Shown: piece by piece, positions 16,802 to 25,617 of the stretch
Position numbering within the stretch: position 1 is the stretch's first letter
Layout of the letters: every line of letters starts with the position of its first letter
Origin: Bacteroidia bacterium
GTDB lineage: Bacteria > Bacteroidota > Bacteroidia > J057
Assembly (NCBI GenBank): GCA_041391665.1
Contig: JAWKNO010000002.1
Span: 1,240,001-1,304,000, forward strand
Length of the DNA: 64,000 nt
Direction: 5' to 3'
Notes under the pieces: generated by a model
Database searches by the model: none
Seen by the model: the letters and a program-made list of their open reading frames with translations, nothing else
What the model was told of the DNA's origin: nothing
Translations under genes and position numbers: made by a program

Positions 16802-18022
16802 TTAGTTTTTTACAATTTTCTGACGAAAAATCCGATCTCTGGTCTGGATGCTAACAACATACATTCCTGCGGGTAAATAGCTAAAGTTTCCAATCGGCAG
16901 ATTTTCGTTCAAAAGTTGTTGTTCCTGCCAGATCAGACTTCCCTGAAGATCAGTAATTCGAAGGGTTGCCTCGGTGGGCAGACCTGTGTAAAGAAGGGTG
17001 ATTTCACTTTGAAACGGGTTAGGCGCAAATCGGACGCCTGTCAGTAAATGATCTTGAAGTCCCTGCGTTGCTGTATGTATTTTCCCATCTATTGCTTTGA
17101 GCAGAGAATATTCTCCCAGATTCCCCAGGGCGTCTTGCCCGATTTCCCAAATCATGATGCCTGAAACCTGACTTAAAGCCAATTCTGTTTTTGCCCTTAT
17201 GGTGGGAATGCCATTGTAGTATTTTTGGCCCACCTGATCTGTCCAGGCAAAGACTGTATCTGTGGCCACCATTGACCCATAGGTAAAGGATGTTACATTG
17301 CTCTGATTGGTAAAATCATAACCATAAAAAGGCACCCCTAAGGTCATTTTTTCATAGGGAAGTCCTTGTGAATGCCAGTAGGTAATACCCTGTTGTGCAA
17401 AACTGTAGGGCGAATGCTGTCCCGGATTATTGGGGGCCCACGGGCCGGTCAGGTCATAAGCCATCAGATTGACAAAATCAAATACTGCCAAAGCTGCCGT
17501 ACTGATATCCGGATAACGATAGGTTGCCGGCCATGCAGCAGTAATCAGTTTGCCATGTGCGTGGAGGGAGTCTGCCAGTTCCAGCACAAATGGGCTATAA
17601 AGATTATTCACACTATTCCATTCCAGATCAACATCCAGGCCGTCAAGGTTGTGGTTGAGGGTATAGGTTGTGAGTGAATGAATAAACCCGGAGCGGTTTG
17701 CGGGTAACATCAACTGATCATAGGCCGCCTGCCACGCAGCGGTAACACCTCCTCCGGCGATAGAAATCAATACTTTGATGTCTGGGTTTTCACTTTTAGC
17801 CTTTGCGACAACCGGATCAATATTCTGCCCCCCAATATCCAGATTGCCCTGCATATCGGGGTTTAGAAATGCGAGATTCAGATGAGTGAGTTTCCCATAA
17901 TCCAACTGATTTGCCAGGGCAAAGCGGTAATACGGCAGGTAGCCCACTACTTTGAAGTCCTGCGACTGGCAGATCATTTGCCCGGCCAGTAGCATCAACC
18001 CCAGCGAAATCAGGTGTTTCAT
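16802..18022 (-). CDS. Secreted GH18 chitinase-like enzyme with T9SS sorting domain
   Basis: 406 residues. A signal peptide (about 1-20) is followed by a glycoside hydrolase family 18 TIM barrel (about 23-310). It has VVGYLPYYRF, THLNLAFLNP, VLISIAGGG, the catalytic DxxDxDxE motif DGLDVDLE (127-134, acid Glu134), LMAYDLTGPW and LGVPFYGYDF. About the last 75 residues are a type A T9SS C-terminal domain (FAPNPFQSEITLLY, LPAGMYVVSIQT, KIVKN). The enzyme should be exported through the outer membrane and act on chitin or a related beta-1,4 GlcNAc polymer. Its ATG overlaps the topA stop codon by 4 bases (ATGA), an unusual partnership for a secreted enzyme. Confidence 0.93.
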   Translation of the reverse strand: MKHLISLGLMLLAGQMICQSQDFKVVGYLPYYRFALANQLDYGKLTHLNLAFLNPDMQGNLDIGGQNIDPVVAKAKSENPDIKVLISIAGGGVTAAWQAAYDQLMLPANRSGFIHSLTTYTLNHNLDGLDVDLEWNSVNNLYSPFVLELADSLHAHGKLITAAWPATYRYPDISTAALAVFDFVNLMAYDLTGPWAPNNPGQHSPYSFAQQGITYWHSQGLPYEKMTLGVPFYGYDFTNQSNVTSFTYGSMVATDTVFAWTDQVGQKYYNGIPTIRAKTELALSQVSGIMIWEIGQDALGNLGEYSLLKAIDGKIHTATQGLQDHLLTGVRFAPNPFQSEITLLYTGLPTEATLRITDLQGSLIWQEQQLLNENLPIGNFSYLPAGMYVVSIQTRDRIFRQKIVKN

Positions 18023-20346
18023 GACTTTTTCGTTCGGCCCCGGCCTCCTTTGGGTTTGGGTGGTTTTGCTTTATGCTCTTCCAGCAGTCGCTCACAATCT
18101 TCTAGTGTCAGGTTTTCCGGTGCTACACCCTTGGGAATTTTTACATTATTCCCATGAATTTTGATATAAGGCCCAAACCGGCCTTTTAAAACCTGGGCAT
18201 CGTCGTTAAACTTGACGATCACATTGTTGGCGGCTGCGTTGCGTTTCTTTTCTATGAGTGCTACTGCACGTTCAAATTCTATTTCATACGGATCATCTCC
18301 TTCTTCCAGCGAGGCAAAAAGTTTGCCCAGCTGAACATAAGGGCCAAATCTTCCGATACTGACTTTGACGGTTTCGTCTTCAAACTCACCCAATGTGCGA
18401 GGGAGTTTAAACAGATCGAGTGCTTCCTCCAGGGTAATGGTTTCAATCAGCTGGTTGGCGCGGAGTTTGGCAAACCGGGGCTTTTCTTCATCGTCAGTAG
18501 AACCGATCTGAATCATGGGGCCATATCTGCCCAGGCGAGCAATGATGGGTTTTCCACTTTTGGGGTCCTCACCCAGTTCCCGCTCTCCCCCGGCCCTGTC
18601 AGCAGTTGCCTGGGTCTTCTCTACCTGAGGGGCAAATTTTTCATAGAAATCGGCGATCATTTTTTGCCACTCCTGTCTGCCTTCCGCGATCTCGTCAAAC
18701 AATTCTTCCACATGGGCGGTAAACTGAAAATCGAGAATGGAGGGGAAAAAACGCACGAGGAAGTCATTGACAATCATTCCCAGATCAGAAGGGAATAGTT
18801 TGGCTTTTTCTGCCCCAGTAATCTCCTGTTTGATGGACTCGTTGACCTGATCGTTTCGCAATGTGATTTTCCCCAGATCGCGGGCTACGCCGTCACGATT
18901 ATCTTTCACTACATATTCCCGCTTCTGAATGGTTGAAATCGTCGGGGCATAAGTGGAAGGTCTGCCGATTCCCAACTCCTCAAGTTTTTTTACCAGGCTA
19001 GCCTCTGTATATCGCGGTGCAGCACGGGTAAATCTTTCGAGCGCGATCATTTCTTTGAGTTTCAGTTCCTGACCAATTTTCATTGGCGGGAGCACCCCTT
19101 TGGTTTCTTCGTCCTCATTATCATCATCTGTGGACTCGAGATAAACTTTCAGGAATCCCTCAAACTTTAAGACTTCGCCGGTAGCTTTAAACATGGCCTG
19201 GTTGGTGGAAACCAGAATATCGACAACGGTTTTCTCCAGTTGCGCATCAGCCATTTGGGAAGCGAGGGTGCGTTTCCATATCAGGTCATACAACCGCAGC
19301 TCATTGCGATCCATATCATCGAGTTCACTGACAGACAGATCCGTCGGACGAATGGCTTCATGCGCTTCCTGCGCACTTGTATTTTTGTTTTTATAATGTC
19401 TTCTCTGGTGATAGTCTTTTCCGTAAAGATTTTTTACCACATCTTCTGCCTGCATCAGCGCCTGGTCAGAAAGACTGACACTATCCGTACGCATATACGT
19501 GATTTTCCCCGCTTCATAAAGACTTTGGGCAACACGCATGGTCTGGTTGACAGAGAAACTCAGTTTCCGGCTGGCTTCCTGTTGCAGGGTAGAAGTGGTG
19601 AAGGGAGCAGCCGGAGATTTTTTAGTTGGTTTTGTCTCCAGGTTGGTGATCGTATAGCTGGCCCCTTTACATGAGTTCACAAATGCCAGCGCATCGCTGT
19701 ACTTTGGTAGCCGGTTGACAAGTTCTGCCTGAACGACGGAAGTGCCATTGACAAGAAAATCGGCGGTCACTTTATAGGAAGAAACCGGTTCAAAATCAAT
19801 GATTTCCCTTTCCCGCTCAACGATCAGTCTTACTGCAACGGACTGTACGCGTCCGGCAGAGAGCCCCGTTCTGATTTTTTTCCAGAGGATGGGCGACAAA
19901 CGAAAGCCCACGATCCGGTCAAGGATACGGCGAGCCTGTTGTGCATCCACAAGCGAGATATTGATCTTTCGGGGGTTTTCGATCGCACGGGTAATGGCCG
20001 GGCGGGTAATTTCGTTAAAAACAATGCGCTGGGTGGTAGCAATATCCAACCCCAGAACACTGGCAAGATGCCAGGAAATCGCTTCTCCTTCGCGGTCTTC
20101 GTCCGTCGCGAGCCAGACAACGTCATGTTTTTTGATTAGTTCCTGGAGGTCTTTTATGACAGTCTTTTTGTCGGGTATGACTTCATATTTGGGGAGAAAT
20201 CCATTCTCAAAATCAATCGCATCATCATCTTTCGGAAGGTCCCTGACATGGCCGTAGCTAGCTTTAACCGTGAAATCTTTTCCAAGGTATTTTTCTATGG
20301 TTTTCGCTTTGGCAGGGGACTCTACAATCAATAGGTTTTTGGGCAT
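18019..20346 (-). CDS. topA: DNA topoisomerase I
   Basis: 775 residues. The Toprim domain has Glu9 (NLLIVESPAKAKTIEKYLG) and the acidic triad region WLATDEDREGEA (Asp82, Asp84). The catalytic tyrosine is Tyr284 in KITYMRTDSV. The arch/gate region contains RVQSVAVRLIVERE and LGIGRPSTYAPTI. The C-terminal third has three topoisomerase-repeat modules (RYGPMIQIG, RFGPYVQLGKL, RFGPYIKIHG) and ends with a basic Pro/Lys tail. No four-cysteine zinc fingers are seen, as in other Bacteroidota TopA. It relaxes negative supercoils during transcription and replication. The chitinase gene overlaps its stop codon. Confidence 0.97.
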   Translation of the reverse strand: MPKNLLIVESPAKAKTIEKYLGKDFTVKASYGHVRDLPKDDDAIDFENGFLPKYEVIPDKKTVIKDLQELIKKHDVVWLATDEDREGEAISWHLASVLGLDIATTQRIVFNEITRPAITRAIENPRKINISLVDAQQARRILDRIVGFRLSPILWKKIRTGLSAGRVQSVAVRLIVEREREIIDFEPVSSYKVTADFLVNGTSVVQAELVNRLPKYSDALAFVNSCKGASYTITNLETKPTKKSPAAPFTTSTLQQEASRKLSFSVNQTMRVAQSLYEAGKITYMRTDSVSLSDQALMQAEDVVKNLYGKDYHQRRHYKNKNTSAQEAHEAIRPTDLSVSELDDMDRNELRLYDLIWKRTLASQMADAQLEKTVVDILVSTNQAMFKATGEVLKFEGFLKVYLESTDDDNEDEETKGVLPPMKIGQELKLKEMIALERFTRAAPRYTEASLVKKLEELGIGRPSTYAPTISTIQKREYVVKDNRDGVARDLGKITLRNDQVNESIKQEITGAEKAKLFPSDLGMIVNDFLVRFFPSILDFQFTAHVEELFDEIAEGRQEWQKMIADFYEKFAPQVEKTQATADRAGGERELGEDPKSGKPIIARLGRYGPMIQIGSTDDEEKPRFAKLRANQLIETITLEEALDLFKLPRTLGEFEDETVKVSIGRFGPYVQLGKLFASLEEGDDPYEIEFERAVALIEKKRNAAANNVIVKFNDDAQVLKGRFGPYIKIHGNNVKIPKGVAPENLTLEDCERLLEEHKAKPPKPKGGRGRTKKS

Positions 20347-20486
20347 ATCAGATTAAAATCTTGGTTTCAGGTTGTCTTTTCCGGTTGCAATATTAAGAAT
20401 ATCTCGTAAAACTTATGGATATATCCTAGGAACTTTTCGTTTTTATATATTGTTTTAGGTCAGAGAATGTAAGTTCTGTAAAAAAA

Positions 20487-20936
20487 ATGTCAACATTGGA
20501 GCCCACTCATATTGTGGTTGGTCTGGCGGATACAGACGAACTTTACAATCACGTGTTCACTATCCGCACGAAAGTTTTTGTGAATGAAGAATCGGTGGAT
20601 CAGGAGGATGAATACGACGGATTCGACTTCCTTTCCAATCATTACCTCGCCTGGTACGACGGGGTGCCGGCAGGTGCTGCGCGCTGGCGTACAATACCCG
20701 CTACCGGTAATATCAGGCTGGAGCGGTTTGCCGTACTGAAAGCATTTCGGGGTAAAGGGGTCGGCGAAGCGCTGGTTAAAAAAATCCTGAGCGATGTGCC
20801 CCGATCAAAAGAAATTTTTATCCATGCCCAGGTTCACAACCTCGGATTCTATGAAAAATTTGGATTTGTCGCCGAAGGCGAAGCGTTTGAAGAAGCCGGA
20901 ATTTTGCATCGCAAAATGGTGTGGAAAGGCGAATGA
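20487..20936 (+). CDS. GNAT family N-acetyltransferase (ElaA-like)
   Basis: 149 residues. GNAT fold with the acetyl-CoA motif A VLKAFRGKGVGEALVKKIL (about residues 87-105). The preceding strand is IRLERFAVL and the C-terminal part NLGFYEKFGFVAEGEAFEEAGILHRKM has the usual Tyr. The N-terminal region (IRTKVFVNEESVDQEDEYDGFD) resembles ElaA-type acetyltransferases. The substrate is unknown; small molecules or N-termini are possible. It is a monocistronic-looking gene divergent from topA. Confidence 0.88.
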   Translation: MSTLEPTHIVVGLADTDELYNHVFTIRTKVFVNEESVDQEDEYDGFDFLSNHYLAWYDGVPAGAARWRTIPATGNIRLERFAVLKAFRGKGVGEALVKKILSDVPRSKEIFIHAQVHNLGFYEKFGFVAEGEAFEEAGILHRKMVWKGE

Positions 20937-21029
20937 TCAGATATAACTCTTACATAAAAATCCAACCAAAAAAGAAAAATCCAATATTAATACGTACTTT
21001 CCCGTTACTATTCCTCATAACAAACATTT

Positions 21030-21239
21030 ATGCAAACCCAGGAAATTCTGAAAGAAGCTCGGGAATTACGCCAGCTAATGGCTAAAGCATCTGAAATTGC
21101 GCAACGTCTTCATGAAAAACTTCCAGAAATGGAAGAGCCTGCAATGAATGCTCAATGCAGTGTCATACGTGCGTTTTTGCACCAGACAGAGATGCAGGAA
21201 CAGGTGCTAACGCAAATGATCAGTGCCAAATCAAATTGA
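21030..21239 (+). CDS. Small coiled protein of unknown function
   Basis: 69 residues, predicted almost wholly helical and charged (EILKEARELRQLMAKASEIAQRLHEKL, then QTEMQEQVLTQMISAKSN) with one cysteine. It has a clean ATG, is free of overlaps and sits 71 bases before the helicase-nuclease gene on the same strand. No family is recognised. It could be a small adaptor or regulator; a chance ORF is less likely because the codon use looks like its neighbours and it fills an otherwise empty gap. Confidence 0.55.
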   Translation: MQTQEILKEARELRQLMAKASEIAQRLHEKLPEMEEPAMNAQCSVIRAFLHQTEMQEQVLTQMISAKSN

Positions 21240-21259
21240 AAAAAGAATTTTGATATAGT

Positions 21260-21295
21260 CTTTTGAAATCTGATTTTTGAAATCTGACTTTTGAC
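21260..21295. repeat. 14-base tandem direct repeat before the helicase-nuclease gene
   Basis: YTTTTGAAATCTGA occurs at 21260-21273 and 21274-21287 with one mismatch, and a third, truncated copy (CTTTTGAC) begins at 21288. It lies 16-51 bases before the GTG start at 21311. It could be replication slippage in a leader or a regulator-binding array. Confidence 0.6.
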
Positions 21296-21310
21296 TTCCC
21301 GTTTACAGGC

Positions 21311-24300
21311 GTGCTAACTATTTACAAATCTTCGGCAGGTAGTGGTAAAACCTATACACTGGTTCTTGAATACCTGAAAATCGTTATTGTCGAGCCGCTC
21401 GCTTATCGGCATGTACTTGCTGTTACCTTTACCAACAAGGCGACCGAAGAGATGAAGGTGAGGATTATCGAAACGCTTTCGCGGCTTGCCACGCATGCCG
21501 ATGCTGACCTTCAAAATGACACTGTCTGGCAAACCCTTCGCAATTACCTCAAAGAAAAAGGGAAAGCCGAACTTTCGGTTTCCCTTCAGGCGCGCAAAGT
21601 ATTGGAACTCATTCTGAATGATTATTCCAATTTCTCTGTTTCTACCATTGAAAGTTTTTTTCAGCGGATTGTTCGGGCCTTCGCGCGCGAACTCAATATC
21701 CCTTTGGGATATGATGTCGAAATGAAACAGGATCTCGTCCTGCAACGTGTAGTCGCTGATCTTTTGATGGATGCCGGTAGCAGACCCGCGCTTACAAGAT
21801 TGTTGGAAGGTTTTATCGAACGCAATCTCGAAGAGGAGAAAAACTGGAATATTGACATGGAAATCAAGGCGCTTGGAACCGAGATTTTCAAAGAAAGATT
21901 CCAGACACTGGCTGTAAATTTTCCCGAAGAGAAAGAGCGCCTTACACATACCCTGGATCTGGTAAAAGATCTGCTGGAAATCCGCTTTAAATTTGAAAAT
22001 TCGTTTTCGGCTCTGGCCGCAGAAACCCGGGACATTATAGACCGCCATTCGCTCGATATTACAGACTTTGCGTTTGGTAAGTCTGGCCCGATTGGTTATA
22101 TGTTGCGTTTTCTTAAAAAAGTTGAACCCAAATCCTACGAACCAACTACCAGATCCCTGGCCGTAAATGAAGATCCCAATAAATGGATATCCGCCAAAAA
22201 TCAAAGAAAATCGCTGGTTGAAAGTGCCGTTCAGGAGGGAATCGCCATGATTCTCGCCCGCATGGTCAGTCTCTATGAAAAGGGCTTTACCGACTATAAT
22301 ACCGCTATTCAGGTGCTTCGTACCGTGCATAGTTTTGGTCTGTTGGGCGAATTGCAGGCGAAACTTGCCGATTACAGAAAAGAAAACGCCCAACTGATTA
22401 TTTCTGATACGACTTTTCTGCTCCGCAGTGTCGTGGGGGACCAGTACGACGCGCCTTTCATCTATGAAAAAGTGGGCGCCCGCTATCGACATTATCTCGT
22501 AGATGAGTTTCAGGATACCTCTGATATGCAGTGGTACAATCTTCTGCCACTCATACGGGAAGCCCTCGCACAAGGCCAGAACAGTCTGATCGTAGGGGAT
22601 GTAAAACAAAGTATATATCGCTGGCGAAACGGCAACCTCAAATTGCTTTTGGGGGCAGTTGAGGCTGAAATGAAAGAATCGGGGCAGGAAGTGGAAGTGC
22701 GCAACCTGGCTGACAATTACCGGACTGCCGCTGCCATTGTCGAATTCAACAATCGCTTTTTTCAGGAAGCTGAAAATCTTTTCCAGGAAGAATATAAAGC
22801 CGCCGGAGATTTTATCTTCCGGGAGGCGTATCATTCTGTCGCTCAAAATCCTAAAAAAACGCAAACCCCTGGCCTTGTGAGTGTTGAGTTTTTTGCCGAT
22901 CCCGATAAAAAGTCAGACGAAAATGAAGACGAGGCGGTCGAAAAATCAGGCTGGCAGGATCAGTCCATGAAACGCACACTTGAAGTAATCCTTCAACTCA
23001 GTGAAGATGGGTTTAAAGGTGGTGATGTAACCATTTTGGTCCGATCCAATTCGGAAGGAATGAAACTCGCCGCATTTCTCCAGCAGTCGGGTGTAAAAGT
23101 CATCTCCGCAGAGTCTCTGCTGGTTGTAAGCAACCAGAAAGTTTTGCTCCTGCAGGCATTATTGCAACATCTGAATCATGAACAGGATGAAATCGTAAAA
23201 GCCAGTCTGGCCTATTATTACTCAAGGGTTGTCCTCGATGAAAAAGAGACGAATTCGTTATTCGCAAATAGCGAATTTATCTCTTTTTCGGATAGTTTTA
23301 ATGCTGATAAAGAGGAACTTAGGCGCTTGTCAGTATATGAATGTACGGAGCGACTTATTCGTCTTTTTCCTGTACTCTCTTCTCCTGATGCCTATGTGCA
23401 GGGATTTATGGATGTTGTCCTCGAATATACGGCAACCAGTGATGCTTCTATTTCTGGTTTTCTGGAATGGTGGACCGAAATAAGGGGAAAACGGGCGATC
23501 GCCAGTGCACCAGAGCCTGAGGCGGTCCAGATTATGACGATACACAAAGCGAAGGGGCTGGAGTTTCCTATTGTGATTATACCTTTTGCCGATTGGAAGC
23601 TGGACCCGGGATTGAAAGACGTGTTGTGGGTCAAGCCTGAAATGGTTCCCTACAATCGGGTACCGTATTTACCTGTGAGGGTGAGTAGCCGGTTGGAACT
23701 TACTTTTTTTGCCAGCGATTATGCAGAGGAGAAACTCGCTACACATCTTGACAATTTGAACCTGTTGTATGTTGCTTTTACCCGACCGGTACACCGATTG
23801 TATGTATTTTCCCGCATCAATGAGAAAGGTGCTCCGCTCTCAACTGCCGGAATCCTGATTCGGGATTTGCTTTATCGTTGCGGATCTGAAGATTTGTGGA
23901 ATAGCGATCAAAACCGCTTCACTATTGGCAGCCCGCAAAAACTCACCTCTCCGGCTGGCAGGGAAATATCGGGCTCTCTCCAGTTGCTTCCTGTGAGTTT
24001 TCCGCTGATCAACCTTTCGGATGACATTCGTATTCGCTACCGCTCCAACAGGTTTTTAAATACAAGTGTGGTCTCCCAGCGTGAAAAAATGTCAGCGGGC
24101 GAATTGGTGCACGAGGCATTGGCTTTGGTTCACACGGTTGAAGATATTGAGGCTGCGATACAGCGACTGGTTAATAAGGGGTTGATTCCTTCTAACCGTA
24201 CAGAACTGCTTTCACAACAGTTGAAATCGATCGTTCAAAACGAAAGCGTAATGGATTGGTTTTCAGGAGAATGGGCTGCTCGAAATGAAGCTGAAATTAT

Positions 24301-24508
24301 TGTATCCGGAGGGAAAGTTCTCCGGCCGGATCGCGTCATGACAAGAAAAAATGAAGCGGCAATCATTGATTATAAAACAGGACAACCCCATGCCCGGCAC
24401 CATAAGCAGGTATCCGAATACGTGGATGCGCTGAGGGAAATGGGGTATGCACCGGTAAAAGGATATGTTTATTACCTGAATTTGGGAATTGTTGAAGAGG
24501 CTGGATAA
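21311..24508 (+). CDS. AddA/RecB-like UvrD-family helicase-nuclease
   Basis: 1065 residues from a GTG start immediately before the Walker A loop (IYKSSAGSGKTYTL, residues 4-17). SF1A helicase motifs follow in order: VTFTNKATEEMKVR (Ia), LVDEFQDTSDMQWY (II), VGDVKQSIYRWRNGN (III), VRNLADNYRT (IV), QIMTIHKAKGLEFPIVIIPF (V) and LNLLYVAFTRPVHRLYVF (VI). The C-terminal 180 residues contain a PD-(D/E)xK nuclease with VLRPDRVM and AAIIDYKTGQ. Such proteins unwind and resect double-strand breaks, normally as the AddA subunit with an AddB partner. No AddB gene adjoins it here. The GTG start is accepted because no other start allows the complete Walker A region. Confidence 0.9.
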   Translation: MLTIYKSSAGSGKTYTLVLEYLKIVIVEPLAYRHVLAVTFTNKATEEMKVRIIETLSRLATHADADLQNDTVWQTLRNYLKEKGKAELSVSLQARKVLELILNDYSNFSVSTIESFFQRIVRAFARELNIPLGYDVEMKQDLVLQRVVADLLMDAGSRPALTRLLEGFIERNLEEEKNWNIDMEIKALGTEIFKERFQTLAVNFPEEKERLTHTLDLVKDLLEIRFKFENSFSALAAETRDIIDRHSLDITDFAFGKSGPIGYMLRFLKKVEPKSYEPTTRSLAVNEDPNKWISAKNQRKSLVESAVQEGIAMILARMVSLYEKGFTDYNTAIQVLRTVHSFGLLGELQAKLADYRKENAQLIISDTTFLLRSVVGDQYDAPFIYEKVGARYRHYLVDEFQDTSDMQWYNLLPLIREALAQGQNSLIVGDVKQSIYRWRNGNLKLLLGAVEAEMKESGQEVEVRNLADNYRTAAAIVEFNNRFFQEAENLFQEEYKAAGDFIFREAYHSVAQNPKKTQTPGLVSVEFFADPDKKSDENEDEAVEKSGWQDQSMKRTLEVILQLSEDGFKGGDVTILVRSNSEGMKLAAFLQQSGVKVISAESLLVVSNQKVLLLQALLQHLNHEQDEIVKASLAYYYSRVVLDEKETNSLFANSEFISFSDSFNADKEELRRLSVYECTERLIRLFPVLSSPDAYVQGFMDVVLEYTATSDASISGFLEWWTEIRGKRAIASAPEPEAVQIMTIHKAKGLEFPIVIIPFADWKLDPGLKDVLWVKPEMVPYNRVPYLPVRVSSRLELTFFASDYAEEKLATHLDNLNLLYVAFTRPVHRLYVFSRINEKGAPLSTAGILIRDLLYRCGSEDLWNSDQNRFTIGSPQKLTSPAGREISGSLQLLPVSFPLINLSDDIRIRYRSNRFLNTSVVSQREKMSAGELVHEALALVHTVEDIEAAIQRLVNKGLIPSNRTELLSQQLKSIVQNESVMDWFSGEWAARNEAEIIVSGGKVLRPDRVMTRKNEAAIIDYKTGQPHARHHKQVSEYVDALREMGYAPVKGYVYYLNLGIVEEAG

Positions 24509-24627
24509 TTAATTTGTTTTTCCAATGGCTGCGTTTATATTTGCGGGCGAAATGAAAGCTCTGTTTACATACCCACCTCTCGCGACTGTCATACCTGGCA
24601 GCGGGCTTCATATTCATCCTATCCATC

Positions 24628-24647
24628 ATTCCTCCTAAAGGAGGAAT
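24628..24647. other. Perfect 8-base hairpin in the hisG leader region
   Basis: ATTCCTCC (24628-24635) and GGAGGAAT (24640-24647) flank a TAAA loop. It lies about 100 bases before the hisG start, in a 237-base gap. It exposes or hides a GGAGG sequence, but no ORF follows it closely. There is no run of His codons nearby, so a classical his attenuator is not supported. Confidence 0.4.
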
Positions 24648-24668
24648 AATTATACATATCACCCATTG

Positions 24669-24686
24669 AAGGGCTCGCCCCTTTTT
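24669..24686 (+). terminator. Possible weak terminator after the helicase gene
   Basis: Five-base stem AAGGG/CCCTT (24669-24673 with 24679-24683) that runs into a short T-run (24682-24686). It could end the helicase-nuclease transcript before the his operon. The stem is short, so this is tentative. Confidence 0.3.
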
Positions 24687-24745
24687 CCCGCCCTATCGCG
24701 CGGTTTTTTCGTTCTGTTATTTTTATCACCTATAATTTTACCGAC

Positions 24746-25606
24746 TTGAAACCTTTGCTAAGATTAGCTGTGCAAAAATCCGGACGCCTGAGCGAAAAGA
24801 GCCTGGCTTTGCTGGAAGAATGTGGCATTGGCTTTTTTCATAATAATACCCGTCTTCGGACAGAAGCTTTGAATTTTCCATTGGAGCTGCTTTTCCTCCG
24901 GGATGACGACATTCCTAAATACGTTGCCAGCGGGGTAGCGGATGTGGGGATTGTCGGGGAAAATGTGCTCGAAGAAAAGGGGGAATCGGTTTCCCTTGTT
25001 CATCGTCTGGGTTTTTCCAAATGCAGGCTTTCGGTGGCTGTGCCGCATAAAATGGATTATTCGGGCGCCAAATCTCTGGAAGGCATGAAAATCGCCACTT
25101 CATATCCTAAATTATTGAAACGGTTTCTGGGCAACAATCAGGTTTCCGCAGAAATCCACGAAATCAGTGGCTCAGTGGAAGTCGCTCCGGGCATCGGGCT
25201 GTCAGATGCTATCTGTGACTTGGTAAGCTCTGGTAGTACTCTCCTGGCCAATGGCCTGAAGGAGGTGGAGGTTATTTTCCGCTCGGAGGCTATTCTGGTA
25301 TCTTCACCAGATCTTTCCGCCGCTAAAGCTGCCATTCTCGACCGGCTCATGTTTCGCATCCAGTCGGTGTTAAGAGCTGAAAACTATAAGTATATCCTGA
25401 TGAATGTACCGGATGAATCAATAGGGATTGTAACGCAGCTTCTTCCGGGAATGAAGAGTCCGACGGTTATGCCTCTGGCTGAGTCTGGATGGAGTTCTGT
25501 CCACTCTGTTATAAGAGAAGATGAGTTTTGGGAAGTAATTGAAAATCTTCGTGCAGCAGGCGCTCAGGGTATTCTGGTTGCGCCGATTGAGAAAATGGTG
25601 ATGTAA
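24746..25606 (+). CDS. hisG: ATP phosphoribosyltransferase (long form)
   Basis: 286 residues from a TTG start (LKPLLRLAVQKSGRLSEKS), the length of the long HisG form with a C-terminal histidine-binding regulatory domain. The catalytic part shows LAVQKSGRLSEKSLALLEECGI, the D-I-P-KYVASGVADVGIVGENVL strand and the PRPP loop region EISGSVEVAPGIGLSDAICDLVSSG. The C-terminal domain has VLRAENYKYILMNVP and LPGMKSPTVMPL. It catalyses the first, feedback-inhibited step of histidine synthesis (ATP + PRPP). It is the first gene of the his cluster; hisD follows after 11 bases. Confidence 0.96.
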   Translation: MKPLLRLAVQKSGRLSEKSLALLEECGIGFFHNNTRLRTEALNFPLELLFLRDDDIPKYVASGVADVGIVGENVLEEKGESVSLVHRLGFSKCRLSVAVPHKMDYSGAKSLEGMKIATSYPKLLKRFLGNNQVSAEIHEISGSVEVAPGIGLSDAICDLVSSGSTLLANGLKEVEVIFRSEAILVSSPDLSAAKAAILDRLMFRIQSVLRAENYKYILMNVPDESIGIVTQLLPGMKSPTVMPLAESGWSSVHSVIREDEFWEVIENLRAAGAQGILVAPIEKMVM

Positions 25607-25617
25607 AGCATAAAATC

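Noticed and set aside
21314..22864. 516-codon open frame on the minus strand within the helicase gene
   Set aside because: It mirrors a gene with clear helicase motifs in the plus frame; its translation is low in complexity and shows no domain.
21030..24508. Defence island around the AddA-like helicase
   Set aside because: Flanking genes are an acetyltransferase, topA and the his operon; no restriction, CRISPR or other defence genes are seen.
24600..24745. Possible histidine attenuator ahead of hisG
   Set aside because: Hairpins are present but there is no short ORF with a run of His codons and no mutually exclusive strong terminator.
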